The notes below the pieces were generated by a model, which was not told where the DNA came from, made no database searches, and worked only from the letters and a program-made list of their open reading frames with translations. The translations under genes and the position numbers were made by a program. Shown here piece after piece: positions 18,156 through 27,252 of a DNA stretch of 37,794 nt. The DNA lies in contig DXAB01000131.1 in NCBI GenBank assembly GCA_019117265.1, forward strand, positions 1 to 37,794. The letters run 5' to 3'. The stretch comes from Candidatus Olsenella pullicola (GTDB lineage: Bacteria; Actinomycetota; Coriobacteriia; Coriobacteriales; Atopobiaceae). Numbering within the stretch: the first letter of the stretch is position 1; every line of letters starts with the position of its first letter.

Positions 18156-19183
18156 TCGGTAATCCCGCCTATCCAACCTACCAGGTGTTTCTCGCCGTGG
18201 GCATCGCCGCCCTCGTGACGGGCCTTCTCATGCCGCTCTTCATCAGGCTCATGCGCCATGAGGGAGTGGGGCAGCAGATCCGCGCCGACGGCCCGCAGCG
18301 CCACCTCGTGAAGCAGGGCACGCCCACCATGGGCGGCCTCATCATCCTCGTGGGCATGCTCGTCTCAACGGCGCTCATCGCCCAGTGGACGCCCGGACTC
18401 ATCCTTGCCGTAACCGTGACGCTGCTCACGGGCTCGCTCGGCCTGCTCGACGACATCGAGTCCGTGGCGCATGGCCGCTCGCTCGGCCTCACGCCCTCGC
18501 AGAAGATGGCGGGCCTCATCCTCATCTCCGTCTCGTTCTGCCTCGTCGCGGTCAACGTCTGCGGCGTGGTCCCGGCGGTGCGCTTCCCCGGCGGCTTCTC
18601 CATCGACCTCGGCGTGCTCACCACCACCTTCACGCTTGGTGACATCCCGGTGAGCGTGCCGTGGCTCTACGTCGTCTTTGTCTTCCTGCTCATGGCGGGC
18701 CTCTCCAATGCCGTCAACCTCACCGACGGCCTCGACGGCCTTGCGGGAGGCTGCACGATGGTGGTCATGCTCGTCATGGCCATGGTCGCCTTCCGCTACA
18801 ACGAGCTCGACCTCGCCATCTTTGCCGGCGCGATCGCGGGCGCCTGCGTGGGCTTCCTCTGGCACAACTGCTATCCCGCCACCATCTTCATGGGAGACAC
18901 CGGGTCGCTTGCCCTCGGCGCCGCCTTTGCCGCGCTCGCCGTCCTCACCAAGACCGAGGTCACCTCCCTCATCATGGGCGGCCTCTTCATCGCCGAGGCT
19001 CTCTCGGTGATGATCCAGGTCGCGAGCTTCAAGCTCACGGGCAGGCGCGTGTTCCTCATGGCGCCCATCCACCATCACTTTGAGAAGAAGGGCTGGGCCG
19101 AGACCAAGGTCGTCATCCGCTTCTGGATCGTCTCCGCCGCCTTTGCGGCGCTCGGCTTTGCCCTCTACTTCCAGCTCGGATAG
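18152..19183 (+). CDS. mraY: Phospho-MurNAc-pentapeptide transferase
   Basis: An integral membrane enzyme that transfers phospho-MurNAc-pentapeptide to undecaprenyl phosphate, giving lipid I. At 343 residues it has about ten membrane helices. The aspartate-rich motif LLDDIES lies near 94, NLTDGLDGLAGG near 190, FMGDTGSLALG near 248, and the histidine motif APIHHHFEKKGW near 305. It starts at an ATG overlapping the murF stop and ends 12 bp before the murD start chosen here. Confidence 0.96.
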   Translation: MIGNPAYPTYQVFLAVGIAALVTGLLMPLFIRLMRHEGVGQQIRADGPQRHLVKQGTPTMGGLIILVGMLVSTALIAQWTPGLILAVTVTLLTGSLGLLDDIESVAHGRSLGLTPSQKMAGLILISVSFCLVAVNVCGVVPAVRFPGGFSIDLGVLTTTFTLGDIPVSVPWLYVVFVFLLMAGLSNAVNLTDGLDGLAGGCTMVVMLVMAMVAFRYNELDLAIFAGAIAGACVGFLWHNCYPATIFMGDTGSLALGAAFAALAVLTKTEVTSLIMGGLFIAEALSVMIQVASFKLTGRRVFLMAPIHHHFEKKGWAETKVVIRFWIVSAAFAALGFALYFQLG

Positions 19184-19195
19184 GGGATGACGAGA

Positions 19196-20605
19196 ATGAC
19201 CACGGCTTCAGGCACCCATCTCGGAAACGTTCTCGTGCTCGGGCTCGGCCGCACCGGCGAGTCCGTGGCGCGCTATCTCGCAGGGCTTCTCGGCACGCGC
19301 GTGGACTCCGTGACGCTCTATGGCGGCGCCTCGTCCGCCCCCGGCGAGAAGACCCGCGAGCTCGAGGAGGCGGGCGTGAGCGTGGTGTGCGGCACCGAGG
19401 ACGTGCGCGGGAGCTATGACCTCGCCGTGGCGTCCCCCGGCATCCCCGAGTCCTCCGCGTTCTTCCGCGCTGCAGCCGCCTGCTCGTCAGAGATCGTCGG
19501 CGAGCCTGAGCTTGCCTATCGCGAGAGCCCCGAGCGCTGGGTGGTCATCACCGGAACCAACGGCAAGACCACCACGACCTCGCTTGCCACGCACCTGCTC
19601 TGCGAGGGCGGGCTTGCCGCGGAGTCCGTGGGCAACATCGGCACGCTCGTCACCGACGAGGTGTCCGCGCGCCCCGAGGGCGGCTGGTTCGTGGCCGAGC
19701 TCTCGAGCTTCCAGCTTGCCACCACGCGCCTTCTGCACCCGCGCGTCTCGGTGATCTTGAACGTCACGCCGGACCACCTGGAGTGGCACGGCACGATGGA
19801 GGCATACGCCGCGGCCAAGGAGCGCGCGCTCGAGAACCTGGGGCCCGGGGACCTCGCCGTCGTCTCCGTGGACGACGAGTACTGCCGCGCCATGGCCGCT
19901 CGCGCCGAGGGACGGGGGCTGCGCGTCTGCCGCGTCTCCGTGCACGATGAGCCAGAGGGCCCCTGCGCCGCCTTCCTGCGCGACGACGAGCTCGTCGTTC
20001 GCCTCGACGGCGCGCAGACGGCGCTGCTGCCCGCCTCCGAGCTCAAGATCTTCGGCCTTCACAACGCCGAGAACGCGCTCGCGGCCTCGGCGGTTGCCCT
20101 CGAGCTTGGCGTGGAGGCGTCCGACGTGCGCCGGGGCCTCGCGTCCTTCTCGCCCATCGAGCACCGCATCGAGCCGGCCGGCGAGGTCGGCGGCGTGCGC
20201 TTTGTCAACGACTCCAAGGCCACCAACACGGACTCCGTGGAGAAGGCGCTCACGGCCTTTGACGCCGGAACCATCGTGGTCCTGCTCGGCGGGCACGACA
20301 AGATGACCGATCTCTCCTCGCTTGCCGAGGCCGTGTGCGAGCGCTGCCGCGCCGCCGTGTGCTTTGGCGAGGCGGGGGAGCGTATCGCCCGCGCGCTCGA
20401 GTCCGCCCGCGGCGAGCGGGGCCTTGAGGTCCTGCGCGCGGAGCACCTGCGCGACGCCTTCGACGCAGCCGTTCGTGTGGCGCGCCCCGCGGATACCGTG
20501 CTGCTCTCGCCCGCGTGCTCCTCGTTTGACGAGTTCAACAACATGGGCGAGCGCGGGCACCTCTTCAAGTCCCTCGTGCGCGAGCTCGCGGACAGGGAGG
20601 TCTAG
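19196..20605 (+). CDS. murD: UDP-MurNAc-L-Ala:D-Glu ligase
   Basis: Adds D-glutamate to UDP-MurNAc-L-Ala; 469 residues. A Rossmann-like N-terminal domain (VLVLGLGRTGESVARYL) is followed by the ATP-binding loop GTNGKTTTT with Lys124 and by the C-terminal ligase domain (FVNDSKATNTDSVEKAL). Of two in-frame ATGs, 19196 is preferred because AGGGG lies 9 bases upstream; the ATG at 19187 directly abuts that site. ftsW begins 2 bp after the stop. Confidence 0.95.
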   Translation: MTTASGTHLGNVLVLGLGRTGESVARYLAGLLGTRVDSVTLYGGASSAPGEKTRELEEAGVSVVCGTEDVRGSYDLAVASPGIPESSAFFRAAAACSSEIVGEPELAYRESPERWVVITGTNGKTTTTSLATHLLCEGGLAAESVGNIGTLVTDEVSARPEGGWFVAELSSFQLATTRLLHPRVSVILNVTPDHLEWHGTMEAYAAAKERALENLGPGDLAVVSVDDEYCRAMAARAEGRGLRVCRVSVHDEPEGPCAAFLRDDELVVRLDGAQTALLPASELKIFGLHNAENALAASAVALELGVEASDVRRGLASFSPIEHRIEPAGEVGGVRFVNDSKATNTDSVEKALTAFDAGTIVVLLGGHDKMTDLSSLAEAVCERCRAAVCFGEAGERIARALESARGERGLEVLRAEHLRDAFDAAVRVARPADTVLLSPACSSFDEFNNMGERGHLFKSLVRELADREV

Positions 20606-20607
20606 CC

Positions 20608-22062
20608 GTGACGGCCCTCTCTCGGACAAGGACCGCGCCGCGCCGCTCGGGCCGCGGCTCGCGCGAGGAGCGCACGATCTTCGGCGTTCCCGAGCGCTTC
20701 ATGCGCCCGCGGCTCGTGCTGTTTGCCGTCGTGGGCATCCTGGCCGCCTTTGGCGTGCTCATGGTCTACTCCGCCTCGTCCGTCTCGGCGCTCAACTCCA
20801 CGGGGGATGCCGCCTACTACCTCAAGCGCCAGCTGACGTTTCTCCTCGTGGGCACGGTTGCCGCCGTGATTCTCGCGAAGAGCGACTACCGGCTCTGGGC
20901 AAAGAAGCTCCTTCTACCCATCTGGGGCGTCTCGGTGCTTCTGCTCCTGGCCGTCATCGCGCTGGGCACGGACAACGACATGGGCGCCACACGTTGGATC
21001 AACCTCGGGTTCTTTGACCTGCAGCCCTCGGAGTTTGCCAAGATCACCGTCATCTTCACGGCGGCCAACATCGCCGAGCGCTACTACGAGGAGGGCTCCA
21101 TCGACTGGTCCACCTTCATCAAGCTGCTCGTGGCCGGTGTGGGCGTGCCCATCCTGCTCATCCTCATCCAGCCCGACAAGGGGTCCACGATGGTACTGTG
21201 CCTCACGCTCGTGGTGATGGGGTACCTCGCGGGCATGCCCAAGGGGTTTCTCGCCATCGTGCTCGTGGGCGGGGCGCTCGCCTTCCTGGCCCTCTCGCTC
21301 AAGGACGACTACTCCCGTCAGCGCCTTCTCACCATGCTCAACCCCTGGTCGGACCCCTACGATAGCGGCTATCAGCTCATCCAGGGCTTCTATGCGTTTG
21401 GCTCGGGCGGCCTCTTTGGCGTGGGCCTGGGCTTCTCGCGACAGAAGTACTCCTACCTGCCCATGGCCCACAACGACTTCATCTTTGCCATCATCGGCGA
21501 GGAGTGCGGCCTTGTGGGGACGATCGGGCTTCTGGCGGGCTTTGCCGTCTTTCTGTGGGCGGGCTTCCAGATCGCGCGCTACGCGCCGGACCTCTGCGGC
21601 AGGCTCATTGCCGCGGGCTGCACGAGCATCGTGATCGTTCAGCTGCTGCTCAACGTCTGCGGCGTACTGGGGCTCTTCCCGCTCTCCGGCAAACCCATCC
21701 CCTTTGTGAGCTACGGCGGCTCCTCAATCATCGCGAGCATGATGCTCGTGGGGCTCATCGCCTCCGTCTCGCTCCACTCGAGCCTGCCGGAGACCGCGCA
21801 CGACAGCGCGCGCCGCTCGTGGCAGGTCGAGGCAGACGACGGGCGTCCCCGGGGCGGCCGCGGTCTCACCGTCGTGGAGGGTGGGGCGAGCGCGCCGCGC
21901 GACAGGGGCGCCCAGAGCGCCCAGAGCGCCCGTGTCGGGTTTGGCGTGGGCCGGGCGGGCGGAGCGCAGCGAAGGATCAACCTCGGGCCCAGTCCGACGG
22001 ACCGCCTGCGCGGCGGCCGCGGTGGGTCCCGGGACACGAGGGGAACACGACGAGGGAGATAG
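20608..22062 (+). CDS. ftsW: Septal peptidoglycan polymerase FtsW (SEDS family)
   Basis: Lipid II glycosyltransferase of the SEDS family, partner of FtsI; 484 residues. A basic N-terminal tail (1-30) precedes about ten membrane helices (about 34-395). Family hallmarks are visible: GATRWINLGFFDLQPSEFAK, the large external loop with YDSGYQLIQG and MAHNDFIFAIIGEE, and PFVSYGGSS near the last helices. The last 80 residues or so are rich in Arg and Gly and probably disordered in the cytoplasm, where they could bind division partners. It starts with GTG at 20608; GGGAGG lies upstream at the end of murD. murG follows after 3 bp. Confidence 0.94.
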   Translation: MTALSRTRTAPRRSGRGSREERTIFGVPERFMRPRLVLFAVVGILAAFGVLMVYSASSVSALNSTGDAAYYLKRQLTFLLVGTVAAVILAKSDYRLWAKKLLLPIWGVSVLLLLAVIALGTDNDMGATRWINLGFFDLQPSEFAKITVIFTAANIAERYYEEGSIDWSTFIKLLVAGVGVPILLILIQPDKGSTMVLCLTLVVMGYLAGMPKGFLAIVLVGGALAFLALSLKDDYSRQRLLTMLNPWSDPYDSGYQLIQGFYAFGSGGLFGVGLGFSRQKYSYLPMAHNDFIFAIIGEECGLVGTIGLLAGFAVFLWAGFQIARYAPDLCGRLIAAGCTSIVIVQLLLNVCGVLGLFPLSGKPIPFVSYGGSSIIASMMLVGLIASVSLHSSLPETAHDSARRSWQVEADDGRPRGGRGLTVVEGGASAPRDRGAQSAQSARVGFGVGRAGGAQRRINLGPSPTDRLRGGRGGSRDTRGTRRGR

Positions 22063-22065
22063 CTC

Positions 22066-23193
22066 ATGGGCGAGAAGAGGCTTGAGGTTGCCATCGCGGC
22101 GGGCGGAACGGCGGGTCACATCAACCCCGCCCTCGCGCTGGCGGAGGAGCTGCGCGACCGCGGTCACCACGTGACGTTCTTTGGACAGACGAGCAAGCTC
22201 GAGGGCAGGCTCGTCCCCGAGGCTGGCTTCGAGCTCGTCCCGGTGGTGGTCTCCGGCTTTGACCGTTCGCGTCCCTGGACGCTCGCGAGCTCGCTCTACC
22301 GCATGCGGCGCGCCCAGGGGCAGATCGCGCGGCGCTTCTCCGCCACGGGTGCCCCGGACGTTGCCGTGGGCTTTGGCGCGTACGTTGAGATGGCCCTCCT
22401 CAACTGCTGTCATCGCCTGCACGTGCCCTACGTGCTCCACGAGCAGAACTCCGTGCCCGGCCTTGCCAACAAGGCGCTCGCGCCGCACGCGGCGACGGTG
22501 TGCATCTCCGTTCCCGCCGCTCGCGAGGTCTTTGAGCGCGAGGGGAGAAGCGCACCGAGCGTGGTGCTCACGGGCAACCCCGTCCGCAGGAGCGTCGTGA
22601 GTGCGAGCCGCGAGGAGGGCCGCGCCGCCTTTGGCGTGGAGCCCGGGGAGACGATGCTGCTGGTCTTTGGCGGATCTCTCGGTGCCGCCCACATCAACCA
22701 GGGCGTCACCCGCCTCAAGGACGAGCTGCTCTCCCGCGAGGGCCTCGTCGTCGTGCACTCCACGGGCGCCGACGGCTTTGACGAGACCGTCTCGGCGCTC
22801 GCCCTCACGCCCGCCGAGCAGCTGCGCTGGCGCGTCATGCCCTACATCTCCAACATGGGCCAGGCGCTCGCCGCGGCAGACCTCGTGCTCTCTCGCGCCG
22901 GCGCCTCCTCCATCGCCGAGATCGCCGCCCTTGCGGTCCCGAGCCTGCTCGTGCCGTACCCCTTCGCCACGGCGGACCACCAGACCACCAACGCCCGCTA
23001 CCTCGTGGACGCCGGTGCCGCGGTGCTCGTCCCGGACGACAGGATCGACGAGCCGGTCTTTACCGAGGAGCTGCTCGGCCTGGTGGACGACCCCGCCCGT
23101 CGCGCCTCCATGCGCGAGGCAGCGCGCGGGCTCGGCCAGCAGAGCGCCGCTGCCGCCCTCGCGGACCAGGTGGAGCTTGCGGCGCGCGGCTAG
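22066..23193 (+). CDS. murG: UDP-GlcNAc:lipid I N-acetylglucosaminyltransferase
   Basis: Adds GlcNAc to lipid I on the inner face of the membrane, producing lipid II; 375 residues, GT-B fold. The N-terminal glycine loop GGTAGHINPALALAEEL is at about 11-27, HEQNSVPGLANK at about 126, GGSLGAAHIN at about 203, and the UDP-GlcNAc site SRAGASSIAEIAAL at about 280. The ATG at 22066 follows GAGGGAGA. After it the operon is interrupted by a 265-bp spacer with repeats, so murC onward may have its own promoter. Confidence 0.96.
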   Translation: MGEKRLEVAIAAGGTAGHINPALALAEELRDRGHHVTFFGQTSKLEGRLVPEAGFELVPVVVSGFDRSRPWTLASSLYRMRRAQGQIARRFSATGAPDVAVGFGAYVEMALLNCCHRLHVPYVLHEQNSVPGLANKALAPHAATVCISVPAAREVFEREGRSAPSVVLTGNPVRRSVVSASREEGRAAFGVEPGETMLLVFGGSLGAAHINQGVTRLKDELLSREGLVVVHSTGADGFDETVSALALTPAEQLRWRVMPYISNMGQALAAADLVLSRAGASSIAEIAALAVPSLLVPYPFATADHQTTNARYLVDAGAAVLVPDDRIDEPVFTEELLGLVDDPARRASMREAARGLGQQSAAAALADQVELAARG

Positions 23194-23458
23194 CGCCGGG
23201 CTCTTCTCGCCGCGGGGACCGTTGCCGACGTTCTTGTCGCAAAAACTGTCGCCTTGCGTCCTCGCCCCCGCCTGCGGGGACCGTTCCCGACGTTTTGGCG
23301 AGAAGGACCGTCGCCTCGCGTCCCCAAAATGCGCCGTGCCGTGCGTGCCCGATGGATTCTCGCGCGCCTCTCTGGTTGAGGCCCCGCATTCGGCTAAAGT
23401 AAGGTGATTGTGCGTCGCGCGCGAGACGCGCGCCCTCCCTACGGCAAAGGCAGGATCC
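23194..23458. other. 265-bp spacer inside the dcw cluster (murG-murC)
   Basis: No gene is seen. It contains the two 48-bp repeats annotated at 23214-23323. Further on, TGGTTG, a 16-bp spacer and TAAAGT (about 23374-23401) form a weak candidate promoter for murC. An in-frame upstream extension of murC from 23408 has no ribosome site and does not match the family start. Confidence 0.45.
23214..23323. repeat. Two tandem 48-bp imperfect repeats (62-bp period)
   Basis: Copies at 23214-23261 and 23276-23323 both start GGGGACCGTT and end GTCGCC-(T)-GCGTCC. A hand comparison finds 37 of 48 positions identical. Each copy has GGGGAC at one end and GTCC at the other, so each can fold, and CTTCTCGCC (23203-23211) can pair with GGCGAGAAG (23297-23305). 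This looks like a family of intergenic palindromic repeats. Confidence 0.65.
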
Positions 23459-24871
23459 ATGGCTGACTTTGATAACGTGACGAGCGCCCACTTCATCGGA
23501 ATCGGCGGCGCCGGCATGAGCGGCATTGCCCTCGTCCTTCACGAGCGCGGCTGCCGCGTCACCGGCTCCGACCTCAAGAGCTCCCACTACGTCCGCGAGC
23601 TCGAGGCTGCCGGCATTCCCGTGCGCGTGGGCCACGAGGCGGCTACGATCGACGAGGCCTCCCCACAGGTCGTGGTGACCTCCACCGCCATCCCCGACAC
23701 CAACCCCGAGGTCGTGCGCGCCCACGAGCTGGGAATCCCCATCTGGCCGCGCGCCAAGATGCTCTCGTATCTCTCGGGCTCGCAGCGTACCGTGGCGGTG
23801 GCGGGTACGCACGGCAAGACGACCACCTCCTCGATGGTGGCCACGATGCTCGACCGCATGGGGCTGGACCCCTCCTTCCTCATCGGCGGCGTGGTTGAGG
23901 GCTATGACACCAACGGCCGCAACGGCTCGGGCGAGCACTTCGTCTGCGAGGCGGACGAGTCCGACGGCTCCTTCCTCTACCTCAACCCCAACGTGGTGGT
24001 GGTCACCAACATCGAGGCGGACCACCTCGACCACTACGGAACGCTCGGGAACATCGAGAGGACCTTCTGCACGTTCATGGGCCTCGTGGGCGAGGGGGGG
24101 ACGGTCGTCATCAACGGTGACGTTGCCCACTACGTCGAGCTCGCGCGCTCCACGGGGCGCCGCGTCGTGACGTATGGCTTTGACGAGTCCTGCGACTACG
24201 TCTGCCTGCCCGAGGACAGCCACCACGCCCTTGCGAGCAACTTCTCCGTCCGCCTTCCCGGCGGCGAGAGGAGCGTCCACGTGACGATCAGCTCCAACCC
24301 CGGTCGACACAACATGTCAAACGCAACCGCCGCGATTGCCGTGGCAGACGTGTTGGGCCTCGACGTCGAGGCCGCCGCCGCGGCGCTCTCGCAGTTCAGG
24401 GGCGCGCGCCGGCGCTTCACGCACGTGGGCGACGTTGCCGGCGTCACCGTGGTGGACGACTACGGCCATCACCCCACCGAGATCTCCGTGACGCTCGCCG
24501 CTGCGAAGGACCTTCCCTTCAAGCGCGTCATCTGCGTCTTCCAGCCTCACCGCTACACCCGCACCCAGGCGCTCGCCACCGAGTTCGGCCACGCCTTCGA
24601 CTGCGCGGACGTCCTGCGCGTCATGGACGTCTTCTCCGCCGGCGAGATGCCCATCCCCGGCATCTCGGGCAAGACCGTCGTCGAGGCCGTTCGCCATACG
24701 GGCAACGTCACGGACGTGGCGTACGTCCCCAATCGCAAGCGCCTCATCGAGAACCTCTGCGAGCTCGTCCGCCCCGGCGACCTGCTCATCACCCAGGGAG
24801 CCGGCGACGTCACGAGCATGGGCCCCGCCTTCATCGAGGCCATGCGCCAGCGTGGGGAGAGCGCCTCGTGA
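23459..24871 (+). CDS. murC: UDP-MurNAc:L-Ala ligase
   Basis: Adds L-alanine to UDP-MurNAc, the first amino acid of the stem peptide; 470 residues. The N-terminal HFIGIGGAGMSGIALVLHER motif, ATP loop GTHGKTTTSSM with Lys120, EADESDGSFL and the C-terminal VVDDYGHHPTEI are all typical of MurC. The ATG at 23459 is chosen because AGGCAGGA lies just upstream and the protein then begins close to the first motif. The end overlaps murB by 4 bp. Confidence 0.96.
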   Translation: MADFDNVTSAHFIGIGGAGMSGIALVLHERGCRVTGSDLKSSHYVRELEAAGIPVRVGHEAATIDEASPQVVVTSTAIPDTNPEVVRAHELGIPIWPRAKMLSYLSGSQRTVAVAGTHGKTTTSSMVATMLDRMGLDPSFLIGGVVEGYDTNGRNGSGEHFVCEADESDGSFLYLNPNVVVVTNIEADHLDHYGTLGNIERTFCTFMGLVGEGGTVVINGDVAHYVELARSTGRRVVTYGFDESCDYVCLPEDSHHALASNFSVRLPGGERSVHVTISSNPGRHNMSNATAAIAVADVLGLDVEAAAAALSQFRGARRRFTHVGDVAGVTVVDDYGHHPTEISVTLAAAKDLPFKRVICVFQPHRYTRTQALATEFGHAFDCADVLRVMDVFSAGEMPIPGISGKTVVEAVRHTGNVTDVAYVPNRKRLIENLCELVRPGDLLITQGAGDVTSMGPAFIEAMRQRGESAS

Positions 24872-25779
24872 GCGTGTCCAACGCGTACATGGCCCTCTCT
24901 GGGGCGGTTGACGCTGACGTCCTGCGCGACGAGCCGCTGTCCCGCCGGACGAGCTACCGCATCGGCGGGCCGGCGGCCCTCGTGGTGGTGGCGCACAGCT
25001 ACGGTGCCCTGCAGAGGACCCTCGAGGTCCTGGCGCAGGAGGGCGTCGAGTGGGTGTTGCTCGGCAAGGGCTCCAACGTGCTCGTGTCCGACAAAGGCTA
25101 CGACGGCTGCGTCATCCTTCTTGACGGCGAGTTCTCCCGCATGAAGGTCAGCGCCGAGGAGGCAACCATCACCGCGGGAGGCGGCGCCCAGCTCGCGCGC
25201 GTTGTCAACCAGGCCATGAAGTCGGGCCTCTCGGGACTTGAGTTCTGCGTCGGCATTCCCGGCACGCTCGGGGGCGCCGTCTCCATGGACGCCGGCACGC
25301 GCAGGGAGTGGATCGGCCCGCGCGTGCGCGACCTCGTGGTCCTGCGCCCGGGCGAGGGCATGCACCGCTACGCGGGCGGGGAGATCGAGTGGGGCTATCG
25401 CCGCACCTCGCTTCCCACCTCAGAGATCATCCTCGAGGCGACCCTCGGGCTTGAGCCCGGTGACCCCGCGCTCATCACGCGTGACATGGAGGAGCGCCTG
25501 CGTCGCCGCAGAGAGGCGCAGCCGCTCTCAAGGCCTAGCTGCGGGTCGGTCTTTCGCAACCCGCCCGAGCGCTCGGCGGGTCTGCTCATCCAGTCCTGCG
25601 GCCTCTCCGGGGCCGAGCAGGGCGCGGCGCAGATCTCTCCTGAGCACGCCAACTTTATCGTCAACCGCGGCGGGGCCACGGCGGCAGACGTCGTCGCCCT
25701 CATCCGCCGCGCGCATGACGCGGTTCTCAACCGTCACGGAGTCGACCTCGCCTGTGAGGTCAAGCTCCTCGGGTTCTAG
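24868..25779 (+). CDS. murB: UDP-N-acetylenolpyruvoylglucosamine reductase
   Basis: NADPH- and FAD-dependent reduction of UDP-GlcNAc-enolpyruvate to UDP-MurNAc; 303 residues. The FAD-binding segment shows RTSYRIGGPAALVV and LLGKGSNVLVSDKGY. The substrate domain has the catalytic Ser227 in SCGSVFRNP, ANFIVNRGGATAADV, and Glu297 near the C-terminus. The short form without the extra loop of the E. coli enzyme marks it as type II, usual in Gram-positives. It starts with GTG overlapping the murC stop, so translation is coupled. ftsQ starts 9 bp downstream. Confidence 0.95.
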   Translation: MSVSNAYMALSGAVDADVLRDEPLSRRTSYRIGGPAALVVVAHSYGALQRTLEVLAQEGVEWVLLGKGSNVLVSDKGYDGCVILLDGEFSRMKVSAEEATITAGGGAQLARVVNQAMKSGLSGLEFCVGIPGTLGGAVSMDAGTRREWIGPRVRDLVVLRPGEGMHRYAGGEIEWGYRRTSLPTSEIILEATLGLEPGDPALITRDMEERLRRRREAQPLSRPSCGSVFRNPPERSAGLLIQSCGLSGAEQGAAQISPEHANFIVNRGGATAADVVALIRRAHDAVLNRHGVDLACEVKLLGF

Positions 25780-25788
25780 GCGGTCACG

Positions 25789-27072
25789 ATGTCTGGAGAC
25801 GAGGTCAGGCGTCCCACGCCGCGCAAGAAGGCGGCGCCCTCAAGGCCCACGCGCCCCTCGCGCGGGCTGGGCGCCCCCGCGTCTGCGCGCACGACCGCCT
25901 CAAAGGCCGCGCCCGCCCCGCGCACGGGCGGCGGCTCAGGATCGGGCAGCGGCTCCACGCCGGCCTTTCTCAGCCGCGCCTCGCATCGCGGCGCGGCCTC
26001 GTCCCAGCAGGCCCCCGCGACCTCGCGCGAGCGCCGCAAGCGGCATCAACGCATCGAGGCCCTCCGCATACTGGCCATCGGGGCCGGAGCCCTCGTCGCC
26101 GTGGCGCTCGCTCTGCTCGTCGCCTACTTTGTGCTGCGCGACTCCTCGATGTTCCAGATCACCTCGATTGAGGTGGAGCCCACCGAGCACGTGAGCGTGG
26201 AGGACGTCGAGAACCTTGCGCAGGTCCCCCTTGGCTCGACGCTGCTCAACGTGGACACCGCCGCGATTGAGGCCTCGCTCAAGAAGAACCCGTGGGTGGC
26301 GTCCGTCTCCTTCGAGCGCATCTTCCCCGGCACGCTCAAGCTCGTCATCAACGAGCAGCACGTGGACTCGCTCGTGGTCATGGGGTCGGGCTCCGTTGCG
26401 TGGTATCTCGGCGATGCCGGGACGTGGATCCAGCCCACGAGGATCGAGGCGGCCGAGGGGCAGTCCGTGGACGACGCCGCGCTCGCCCTGGCCCAGGCGG
26501 AGGGATACCTGCTCATCACCGACGTTCCCTCGACCGTTGACCCCAAGTCGGGCTCCCAGGCAACCGACGAGGTCCTCCAGAGCGTCTCTGAGTTCCGCGA
26601 GGGCTTCTCTGACGAGCTCTCCTCAAAGATCGTGTGCTACTCCGCCTCCTCAACGGAGGACATCTGGTGCATGCTCAACAACGGTGTGGCCGTCTCCCTG
26701 GGCTCCGCGACGGACATCCCCGAGAAGGAGCGCATCGTCACGGAGTATCTGGAGAAGTACCCCGACACCGCGCTCTACATCGTCGTGCGCGTGGTCTCCA
26801 ACCCGTCCGTGAGGACCATCGACTCCGAGACCGTGGAGTCCGCGGAGGGCAGCTCCATGTTTGACGGCCTCAACGAGGGCCTTGATGCCAACGCGCCCAC
26901 TCAGGGCGAGGGCCAGGTCACAAACGACGAGCAGGGCACGGACGGCGAGCAGGGCCAGTCCCAGGAGGGCGACGGCACCTCAGACGGCACCGTCGAGCAG
27001 GACGTTGAGGGTTCTGAGGGCGCCGACGTGACGGGCCAAGATGGTGCAGCCTCCGATGAGCAGGGTCTCTGA
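25789..27072 (+). CDS. ftsQ: Cell division protein FtsQ/DivIB
   Basis: A bitopic division protein of 427 residues. A long basic, Pro/Ala/Ser-rich cytoplasmic tail (1-85) is followed by one membrane helix (about 87-113), a POTRA domain (about 118-190, FQITSIEVEPTEHVSVEDV and NVDTAAIEASLKKNPWVASVSF) and the FtsQ beta-domain. The last 70 residues or so are almost only Gly, Glu, Asp, Gln, Ser and Thr, an acidic tail outside the cell. It would form a complex with FtsL and regulate FtsW-FtsI. The position between murB and ftsZ is standard; ftsA is not present. The reading is secure although sequence conservation in this family is low. Confidence 0.92.
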   Translation: MSGDEVRRPTPRKKAAPSRPTRPSRGLGAPASARTTASKAAPAPRTGGGSGSGSGSTPAFLSRASHRGAASSQQAPATSRERRKRHQRIEALRILAIGAGALVAVALALLVAYFVLRDSSMFQITSIEVEPTEHVSVEDVENLAQVPLGSTLLNVDTAAIEASLKKNPWVASVSFERIFPGTLKLVINEQHVDSLVVMGSGSVAWYLGDAGTWIQPTRIEAAEGQSVDDAALALAQAEGYLLITDVPSTVDPKSGSQATDEVLQSVSEFREGFSDELSSKIVCYSASSTEDIWCMLNNGVAVSLGSATDIPEKERIVTEYLEKYPDTALYIVVRVVSNPSVRTIDSETVESAEGSSMFDGLNEGLDANAPTQGEGQVTNDEQGTDGEQGQSQEGDGTSDGTVEQDVEGSEGADVTGQDGAASDEQGL

Positions 27073-27084
27073 GCTGCAAGGTTC

Positions 27085-27134
27085 ACAGTTTCATCAAACT
27101 GTTTGACGAACTACCCTCAAGTGTGCAATTATAC
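27085..27134 (+). promoter_or_regulatory. Candidate ftsZ promoter next to a palindrome
   Basis: ACAGTTT-CATC-AAACTGT (27085-27102) is a perfect 7-bp inverted repeat. The -35-like TTGACG begins at 27103, and an extended -10 (TGC then AATTAT, 27127-27132) lies at 18-bp spacing. The palindrome touches the -35 and could be an operator. It would give a 5' leader of about 120 bases before ftsZ. Confidence 0.5.
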
Positions 27135-27179
27135 GTCGCTTTATCCCAAGCGTCGGGCTTAACTTGACCTTTAGGGTTT

Positions 27180-27252
27180 TGCCTACGACGGGATGAGCGA
27201 AAAAACGTAAAGGAACACGCTCAGAACGAAGTACGTAGGCACCATGAGGAGG
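27180..27252 (+). ncRNA. Two-tier stem in the ftsZ mRNA leader
   Basis: TGCCTACG (27180-27187) pairs with CGTAGGCA (27234-27241). Inside it TGAGCG (27194-27199) pairs with CGCTCA (27218-27223), leaving an A-rich loop that contains AAAGGA. The outer stem ends 5 bases before the ftsZ ribosome site AGGAGG (27247-27252). This is a candidate cis-regulatory leader; no known riboswitch class is recognised. Confidence 0.5.

Noticed and set aside
23408..23458. 17-codon N-terminal extension of MurC
   Set aside because: Lacks a ribosome site, while the ATG at 23459 has one and fits the family start.
21724..23526. Long open frame on the minus strand antisense to ftsW-murG
   Set aside because: It is a high-GC shadow of strongly conserved plus-strand genes, with no ribosome site or recognisable protein features.
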